Positions 58,976 through 64,000 of a DNA stretch of 64,000 nucleotides are shown in pieces. The stretch spans positions 62,001 to 126,000 of the forward strand of contig JAVHLB010000002.1 in NCBI GenBank assembly GCA_031082425.1, written 5' to 3'. A program made the position numbers and the translations under genes. Position 1 is the first letter of the stretch. Every line of letters begins with the position of its first letter. The DNA comes from Candidatus Edwardsbacteria bacterium (GTDB lineage: Bacteria > Edwardsbacteria > AC1 > EtOH8). A model generated the notes under the pieces. The model did no database searches, was not told the origin of the DNA, and worked only from the letters and a program-made list of their open reading frames with translations.

Positions 58976-59914
58976 TTAACTCAAGTAAACCGCGTTGCGG
59001 CCGCCCTGCTTGGCCCGGTACAGGGCCTTGTCGGCCCGGTCTATCAGTGACACCATCGATTCGTCCCGGTTCAGCTCGGCCACCCCCAGGCTGATGGTGA
59101 CCTTGAAGGGCCACAGCTTCTCCTGATGGATCAGCCTCCATCTTTCGATGGAGAGGCGCAGCCTCTCGGCTATCTCCACCGCGATCTCGGCCTTGGTCTG
59201 GGGCAGCATGATCAGGAACTCCTCACCGCCGTAGCGGGCCGCCCGGTCGTACTCCCGGATCCCGGCCTGCAGGTGCCGGGAGACCCCTTTTAAGACCTCG
59301 TCCCCCACCGGATGGCCGTACTGGTCGTTGATGTTCTTGAAATAATCCAGGTCGCAGAAGATCAGCGACAGCGGCAGGCCCAGCCGCCGGGATTTTTTCA
59401 GCTCCAGGTCCAGCTCCATCTCTATCTTGCGGCGGTTCAGCAGCTCGGTCAGGGGGTCCATGGCCGCCAGCCTGGACAGCAGCTCCGAGGCCTTGGCCTC
59501 CTCCTCGTAGATGCTGGCGTCCCGGAATATCTGCGCCGCCCCCAGGCGCCGGCCGCTGACATCGCTGATGGGCGAGGAGACCACATCCACCGGCACCCGG
59601 TGTCCGTCCTTGTGCTTCAGGTAGACCCGGGTCTGTCCGGTGGCCTGCCCGTGGTTGACCGCCCGGCTCAAGGGGCACAGCGGGCCGCACATCCCCCGGC
59701 CCCCGGTGTCGATGTGGCACAACAGATCATCGGAACAGCGAAAATTCAACACGTCCTTCAACTGGTATCCGGAGATGTTTTCGGCCCCCTTGTTCCAATA
59801 GGTGATCCGCCGGTCGTTGTCCACAAAATAGACCCCGTCATAGGTCTGGTCCAGAATGGCCTGATAGGTCTGGCAGGGCAGTCCCGGGGGATTATTTTCG
59901 GCTGGGGCGGCCAT
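58976..59914 (-). CDS. PAS-GGDEF diguanylate cyclase
   Basis: 312 residues. PAS domain about 18-130 with LDQTYDGVYFVDNDRRITYWN and a cysteine-rich insert (RCSDDLLCHIDTGGRGMCGPLCPL; parts: LLCHIDTGG, CGPLCP) that may bind a metal or cofactor. GGDEF domain about 150-312, with active site RYGGEEFLIML and an intact inhibitory I-site RExD-type REYD five residues before it. It therefore can make and sense c-di-GMP. It overlaps the upstream ptb stop by one base (TGATG at 59912-59916). Soluble; no membrane segment. Confidence 0.93.
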   Translation of the reverse strand: MAAPAENNPPGLPCQTYQAILDQTYDGVYFVDNDRRITYWNKGAENISGYQLKDVLNFRCSDDLLCHIDTGGRGMCGPLCPLSRAVNHGQATGQTRVYLKHKDGHRVPVDVVSSPISDVSGRRLGAAQIFRDASIYEEEAKASELLSRLAAMDPLTELLNRRKIEMELDLELKKSRRLGLPLSLIFCDLDYFKNINDQYGHPVGDEVLKGVSRHLQAGIREYDRAARYGGEEFLIMLPQTKAEIAVEIAERLRLSIERWRLIHQEKLWPFKVTISLGVAELNRDESMVSLIDRADKALYRAKQGGRNAVYLS

Positions 59915-60810
59915 CAGCAGCTGACCACTCCCAGGGCGATGGAGTTCAGCTTCTGCTGCTTGGAGTCGGCCCGGGAGAGCATCACCACCGGCTTGGCCGC
60001 CCCGGCGATGATCCCGGCGGCCTGGGCCCCGCCCAGGTAGATCAGGCCTTTGACCAGCATGTTGCCGGAGGCGATCTCCGGCGTCAGAAAGATGTCCGCC
60101 TCGCCGGCCACCTGGCTCTTGATCTTTTTGTGGACGGCGGCCTCGGCCGAGACCGCCAGGTCCAGGGCCAGCGGCCCGTCCACCAGGCAGCCCTTGATCT
60201 GCCCCCGGTCGGCCATCTTGACCAGGTGCGAGGCGTCCATGGTTTCCGGCATCTCCGGGTTGAGCACTTCCACCGCCGCCAGCACCGCCACCCTGGGATT
60301 CTCCACTCCCAGCTTGTGGGCTATGGCCACCGCATTGTTGATGATGTCCACCTTGGCCATCAGGTCGGGCTTGACATTCATCCCGCCGTCGCTGACCAGG
60401 ATCAGCTTGGGGTAGGACGAAGATTCCATCAGCGCCACGTGGGACAGCAGGCGCCCGGTGCGCAGGCCCACTTCCTTGTCCAAGACGGCCTTGAGGAAGG
60501 TGGCGGTGGCCACCAGGCCCTTCATCAAAAAGTCGGCCTTCCCGCTGGAGACGGCAGCCACCGCGGCCCGGCTGGCCTCGGCCATGTCCTTGATGTCGTG
60601 TAGCTCCCAGTCCTTGATGTCCACGCCAGCCTTCTGGGCGGCCTGTTCGATGGCCTTCTGGTCGCCGAACAGTATGGGGGTGGCGATCTTCTCTTTTAAA
60701 GCGTCATTTAAGGCCTCAAGGACCACCTCGTCCTGGGCCACCGCCACCGCCACCTTCTTGGGGCCGCTGGCCTGGGCCTGTTTCATCAGATCGGAAAATG
60801 ATTTGATCAT
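59914..60810 (-). CDS. ptb: Phosphate butyryltransferase
   Basis: Converts butyryl-CoA to butyryl phosphate, which butyrate kinase uses to make ATP. 298 residues with VAVAVAQDEVVLEAL, LMKGLVATATFLKAVL, SDGGMNVKPDLM, ADRGQIKGCLVDGPLALDLAVS (parts: RGQIKGCLVDGPLALD) and DIFLTPEIASGNML, matching canonical Ptb. 37 bp after the CsgG-LamG gene. Coupled by a one-base overlap to the diguanylate cyclase gene, and with a second family copy beyond that. Confidence 0.93.
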   Translation of the reverse strand: MIKSFSDLMKQAQASGPKKVAVAVAQDEVVLEALNDALKEKIATPILFGDQKAIEQAAQKAGVDIKDWELHDIKDMAEASRAAVAAVSSGKADFLMKGLVATATFLKAVLDKEVGLRTGRLLSHVALMESSSYPKLILVSDGGMNVKPDLMAKVDIINNAVAIAHKLGVENPRVAVLAAVEVLNPEMPETMDASHLVKMADRGQIKGCLVDGPLALDLAVSAEAAVHKKIKSQVAGEADIFLTPEIASGNMLVKGLIYLGGAQAAGIIAGAAKPVVMLSRADSKQQKLNSIALGVVSC

Positions 60811-60847
60811 GTGCCAACCTTCGTATGATTATATGTAAATGTTTATA

Positions 60848-62107
60848 TTATCTGGCCCACCCGCCCTCGTGATAAAGCGACCTTATTTCATCCAATGATA
60901 GAACACGGGAATATATTTTTACGTCGTCAATATTGCCCTCATAATACCAGGCGACATCATTGGGATGATACCTGGAACCGATGCTCAAGAGCAGATCGTT
61001 GTCCAACGAGATCGAAGGGTAATTTTGAACGATCCCGTTATTCTCTCCATCAACATAGGTTATCAGATTTGTATCCGATCTCAATAATACAACATGATGC
61101 CATTTGCCGTCGTTGAGCTTTCCTTTGCCGTTAAGCTGAATATGGCTTCCCAGCACGGTCTGGTTAATCTGGGCATTTACATAGCTGGGGGCATCGTAAC
61201 CGCAAATTGAATTAACGTAGAAAGAGAAACCTGTCCAAGATGACCCCCAGCAGCCTTGTTGTATTATGGTGCCGGGGCGTGTTGTAGCAAATCTGATAAA
61301 AGCCGATACGGTAAAATATTTGCTTTGCAAAAACTCCTGCGAATAATTGCCGCATAAAATATAAGAATTTCGTCCGTTGAAATAGTACGACCGTTCAGGG
61401 TTACCGAACCTATCCCTGTCCAGAACGGCATTAACCACTTTGCCTTTTCTTTTATTGCCGCTTTCATCATCGGCGTTTCCATTGAAAGGGAAAAAGGCAA
61501 CCATTTCTTTTTTTAGGTCAACCGGGCCGCGGGGCAATTCATATTTGGGGGAATTCTCGGATTTTTGAATAACCGGGCTGTTTCCAATCGTCTCCGGCGG
61601 TACCGCGTCTTCACCCGAAAACTTTATATCCGAAAAAGAGAACGAGGCTTCCTTCATCAGCCCCAGCAATTGAGACGGATCTCCGGAGCATTGACTGGAA
61701 TAGACTTTTTCAACCTTGCCGGAAAGTACGTCCACCATTTGCAGCTCGACGGAATAAACAGAACCTATTTTACCAATACTGCCGCCGATTATCTTTTCCA
61801 CTCCCAGTAATTTACCGGCCTCTACCAGACAGGATGTGGCATCACAGGCCCCGCTTTGTTGAAACCCTTGCTCCTTTAAAATTTCATCGCGCTTTTCGAT
61901 ATCAACCACATCGTATGAATTCCGTAAAACCAGTTCGTTGAGAAGCTTTTTGCTTAACTGCAAGGCTTCGGGCTCGGTAATTCCTGATGTGGTAGCAATA
62001 TTCATTACTGAAATTACCCGCCGTTCCTGGCCGCTGTTCGCTTGGCCTAAACACATTAATACAACAGCAATGACAACGAAATAAGATATTTTCTTAATTT
62101 TACTCAC
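60848..62107 (-). CDS. CsgG-like domain plus LamG domain protein, secreted
   Basis: 419 residues. Signal peptide about 1-25. Residues about 29-160 match the CsgG-like part of the protein at 1966-2844 (RDEILKEQGFQQSGACD, CLVEAGKLLGVEKIIGGS, KIGSVYSVEL). Residues about 205-415 are a LamG/concanavalin-like domain (MVAFFPFNGNADDESG, SYYFNGRNSYI, KWHHVVLLRSD, GNIDDVKIYSRVLSLDEI), which usually binds sugars or proteins. The start is GTG 62107 with no clear Shine-Dalgarno. It lies 127 bp after the PEGA gene; the spacer has the TGTCATTC repeat (62165-62216). Confidence 0.8.
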   Translation of the reverse strand: MSKIKKISYFVVIAVVLMCLGQANSGQERRVISVMNIATTSGITEPEALQLSKKLLNELVLRNSYDVVDIEKRDEILKEQGFQQSGACDATSCLVEAGKLLGVEKIIGGSIGKIGSVYSVELQMVDVLSGKVEKVYSSQCSGDPSQLLGLMKEASFSFSDIKFSGEDAVPPETIGNSPVIQKSENSPKYELPRGPVDLKKEMVAFFPFNGNADDESGNKRKGKVVNAVLDRDRFGNPERSYYFNGRNSYILCGNYSQEFLQSKYFTVSAFIRFATTRPGTIIQQGCWGSSWTGFSFYVNSICGYDAPSYVNAQINQTVLGSHIQLNGKGKLNDGKWHHVVLLRSDTNLITYVDGENNGIVQNYPSISLDNDLLLSIGSRYHPNDVAWYYEGNIDDVKIYSRVLSLDEIRSLYHEGGWAR

Positions 62108-62164
62108 GCGGTTTCAACATCGGTCAATGATTTGGTCATGTATGCTCCTGCATTTGTTCTCTCG

Positions 62165-62216
62165 TGTCATTCCTGCACTTCTTTGCTTCAGCGTAAACTC
62201 CAGCAGGTATCAAGAG
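62165..62216. repeat. Degenerate dispersed repeat, copy 2
   Basis: Related to 9009-9062 over its full length: TGTCATTC, GCACTTC, TTCAG, TAAACTCC, then a GTATC/GAATC ending with AGAG. Confidence 0.55.
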
Positions 62217-62234
62217 TTTATAGGTTTTCGCCCC

Positions 62235-62858
62235 TCAATTATTACTAAAAGTTATTGGATACATCACCCAAACCCTTATCGGCTTATTATCTGTTCCAAT
62301 TGCCGGATTAAACATCAAAGAATACCCCGATTTCATGGCTTCATAATCCAGGCAAAAAGCCCCGCTGCTTTTCGCCACAACTCCATCCATAATAGAACCA
62401 TCAAGATCTATCAATAATTGCAAATAGACTTTTCCTTCCACGCCGTTTGCCTTTGCCAAACTGGGATAGAAGGCGTTCGATTTATCTTTGATCTCTGGCG
62501 GAACTTTTACTTCCACGAACTCATTCCGCCGGGGAATATCCCTTGATCCCTCGGCAATAGGATCTGTATTCAGTGAATCATTCTTAGCCTGGAGGGCGAT
62601 CTTTCCCACCAGCCGCTTTCCGCTTTCAACCGTCATTTCAGTCAGCAGCGAGTCATACCCCTGATGTTTAAGCTTCAATTTATAGGTGCCCGGAACGATC
62701 ATGACCGGCTTGAAAGGCGTTTTGCCAAAATGATAGCCGTCGACATACACATCGGCACTGTCGGGCACAGAGTTGATCACCGCCGATCCGAAATCCTGTC
62801 CGAAAACCGGAGAGATAAATAGACCCGTAAGCCAAAAATAGACCAGTACTTTATTCAT
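62235..62858 (-). CDS. PEGA plus TonB C-terminal domain protein, secreted
   Basis: 207 residues from ATG 62858. Signal peptide about 1-21 (MNKVLVYFWLTGLFISPVFG). Residues about 24-95 form a PEGA domain (SAVINSVPDSADVYVDGYHF, GTYKLKLKHQGYDSL). Residues about 125-205 resemble the TonB C-terminal domain (GVEGKVYLQLLIDLDG, MDGVVAKSSGAFCLDYEAM, PIRVWVMYPITF). It lacks the membrane anchor and proline-rich stem of a true TonB, so energy coupling is unlikely; a periplasmic envelope-binding role is more plausible. The GTG at 62870 is an alternative start. Confidence 0.75.
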   Translation of the reverse strand: MNKVLVYFWLTGLFISPVFGQDFGSAVINSVPDSADVYVDGYHFGKTPFKPVMIVPGTYKLKLKHQGYDSLLTEMTVESGKRLVGKIALQAKNDSLNTDPIAEGSRDIPRRNEFVEVKVPPEIKDKSNAFYPSLAKANGVEGKVYLQLLIDLDGSIMDGVVAKSSGAFCLDYEAMKSGYSLMFNPAIGTDNKPIRVWVMYPITFSNN

Positions 62859-62878
62859 ATATATTATCACTTTACCGA

Positions 62879-62957
62879 GCGATTCGTGAATCGCCCCTAC
62901 AATATCGTTTTATGATTTTTCCCCTCTCCCTTTGGGGGAGGGGCTGGGGAGGGGTCA
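62879..62957. repeat. Formula-like spacer before the PEGA gene
   Basis: A 7-bp hairpin GCGATTC-GT-GAATCGC (62879-62894) is followed by a GC-rich hairpin CCCCTCTCCC...GGGGGAGGGG near 62921-62943. Neither has a U run on the minus strand. Confidence 0.5.
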
Positions 62958-64000
62958 TTTGTACTCCCGGGCCTGCTCCTCGCCCTTCAGTATCCTCATC
63001 CCGGCCTCGGCCAGGGCCGTCATCTCGTCCTCCCCGGGGTACACCAAAACCTTGGCGATCCAGGCCACCCGCTCCTTGATCCAGTCGATGAATTCCGGGA
63101 AGTAGGCGAAGGAACCCGTCAGCACGATGGCGTCCACCTTGCCGTTCACCACCGTGGCCATCTCGCCGATGCACTTGGAGACCTGGTAGGCCATGGCCTG
63201 GATGATCAGGGTGGTCTTGGCATCGCCTTCCTTGACCCGCTTCTCCATTTCCCTTCCGTCGTTGGTGTCCAGATGTGAAACACAGCCGCCCTTGCCGGCC
63301 AGTTTTTTCATCATCTCGGCCTGGGTGTATTTGCCGGAGAAGCACATCTTCACCAGGTCACCGGTGGGCAGGCCGCCGGAGCGCTCCGGGGCGAACGGCC
63401 CGTCGCCGGTCAGGGCGTTGTTGACGTCCACCACTTTCCCCTTTTCATGGATGCCCACCGAAATGCCCCCGCCCAGGTGCACCATCACCAGGTTCAGCTC
63501 CTCATATCTTTTGCCCAGGTCCTTCGAGGCCCGGCGGGCCACCGCCTTCTGGTTGAGGGCATGGAAAATGCTGACCCGGGGGATCTCCGGCAGGCCGGAA
63601 TAGCGGGCCAGGGGGTTCATCTCATCCACCACCACCGGGTCGACGATATAGGCCTTGACCCCGGCATCGCGGGCGATGTCATCGGCGATCAGGCAGCCCA
63701 GGTTGGAGGCATGGTCGCCTCCGGTGCCGGCCAGGATATAATCCTTCATGGTCTGGCTGACGGCATAGGTGCCCGAGGGAATGGGTTTGAAAAGCCCGCC
63801 CCGCCCGATGACGGCATGGAGTTCTTTGACATTGATGCCGGCCTTGCCCAGCACATCCTCTATGACCTTCTTGCGGAAATCGTACTGGTCGGTGATGCGC
63901 CTGAAGGGGGCCAGCTCCTCGGCGGAATGGCTCAGGGTCTGTTTGAAGGTCGGCTTGTCGTCCTCAAAGACCGCTATCTTGGTCGAGGTCGAGCCGGGAT
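62955..64000 (-). CDS. buk: Butyrate kinase, lacking its first residues (cut by window edge)
   Basis: Makes butyrate and ATP from butyryl phosphate. The frame is open to the window edge, where it reads PGSTSTKIAVFED, so only about 7-9 N-terminal residues are missing. The internal GTG at 63854 is not the start. ASKHA-fold signatures: NPGSTSTK, VMVHLGGGISVGIHEKG (about residue 190), VVDVNNALTGDGPFAPERSGG (in parts: DVNNALTGDGPF) and VLTGSFAYFPEF. Length about 355 when complete. With ptb (59914-60810) it supports a butyrate-forming, ATP-yielding branch. The PEGA and CsgG-LamG genes lie between the two. Confidence 0.95.
   Translation of the reverse strand, partial: PGSTSTKIAVFEDDKPTFKQTLSHSAEELAPFRRITDQYDFRKKVIEDVLGKAGINVKELHAVIGRGGLFKPIPSGTYAVSQTMKDYILAGTGGDHASNLGCLIADDIARDAGVKAYIVDPVVVDEMNPLARYSGLPEIPRVSIFHALNQKAVARRASKDLGKRYEELNLVMVHLGGGISVGIHEKGKVVDVNNALTGDGPFAPERSGGLPTGDLVKMCFSGKYTQAEMMKKLAGKGGCVSHLDTNDGREMEKRVKEGDAKTTLIIQAMAYQVSKCIGEMATVVNGKVDAIVLTGSFAYFPEFIDWIKERVAWIAKVLVYPGEDEMTALAEAGMRILKGEEQAREYK

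Noticed and set aside
1..64000. tRNA, rRNA, IS elements, prophage or plasmid genes
   Set aside because: Reading both strands I found no T-loop GGTTCRANYCC with matching acceptor stems, no rRNA core sequence, and no transposase, integrase or phage structural gene; a tRNAscan or Infernal run could overturn this.

Overview
The window reads as a chromosomal segment of a free-living, Gram-negative (diderm), probably anaerobic and fermentative bacterium with high GC (clearly above 50% by eye) and very tight gene packing. BamA, an OmpH/Skp-like chaperone and LpxD show an outer membrane with lipid A. A phosphotransbutyrylase/butyrate kinase branch, a tryptophanase and the QueH type of epoxyqueuosine reductase fit anaerobic fermentation. 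Secreted proteins ending in a FlgD/T9SS-type tail, several CsgG-like proteins and formula-like intergenic repeats resemble genomes of uncultivated phyla such as Edwardsbacteria/TA06/WOR-3; that placement is my inference only. I saw no rRNA, tRNA, CRISPR array, insertion sequence, phage or plasmid gene.

Layout. 1-6631 (minus): yggS-yggT-divIVA-punA-pfkB-(CsgG-like)-ileS; ileS is cut by the window edge. 6852-9002 (plus): a class A penicillin-binding protein. 9074-14010 (plus): a run of small genes (degenerate GIY-YIG, outer-membrane protein, esterase, ICMT-like methyltransferase, 8-TM protein, MBL hydrolase, YkgJ-like cysteine-cluster protein) ending in a strong terminator. 14091-15479: tryptophanase. 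15607-19893: bamA-ompH-lpxD, with OmpH carrying an extra CsgG-like domain. 20047-24148: mcsA-mcsB-clpC behind a strong promoter but without ctsR. 24327-27572: mfd. 27573-28229 is a gene-free, hairpin-rich spacer. 28230-33605: GNAT, MATE, an AT-rich AbiGi-like orphan, two cupins and a TPR-hydrolase. 33747-38252: copA, a TPR protein and a histidine phosphatase. 38347-40600: tgt and queA. 40744-45076: a metal-uptake operon preceded by a NikR-type operator. 45174-57813: a dense run of minus-strand genes from rpiB to nikR, including two giant LVIVD-repeat secreted proteins. 58027-64000: ptb, a diguanylate cyclase, a second ptb, a CsgG-LamG protein, a PEGA-TonB_C protein and butyrate kinase (cut by the edge).

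The clearest system is the nickel locus. The operon encodes an outer-membrane barrel-like protein, a ZnuA/TroA-like binding lipoprotein, a CbiM-CbiN fusion, CbiQ and CbiO. Its promoter is a near-consensus sigma70 site overlapped by GTGCTAC-N13-GTAGCAC, and nikR itself lies just upstream. This suggests one NikR-controlled path that takes nickel (or cobalt) from the outer membrane to the cytoplasm.

Other points of interest are a protein-arginine-phosphorylation module in a diderm without CtsR, a family of CsgG-like domains joined to three different partners, a diguanylate cyclase translationally coupled to a phosphotransbutyrylase, and families of short dispersed intergenic repeats.
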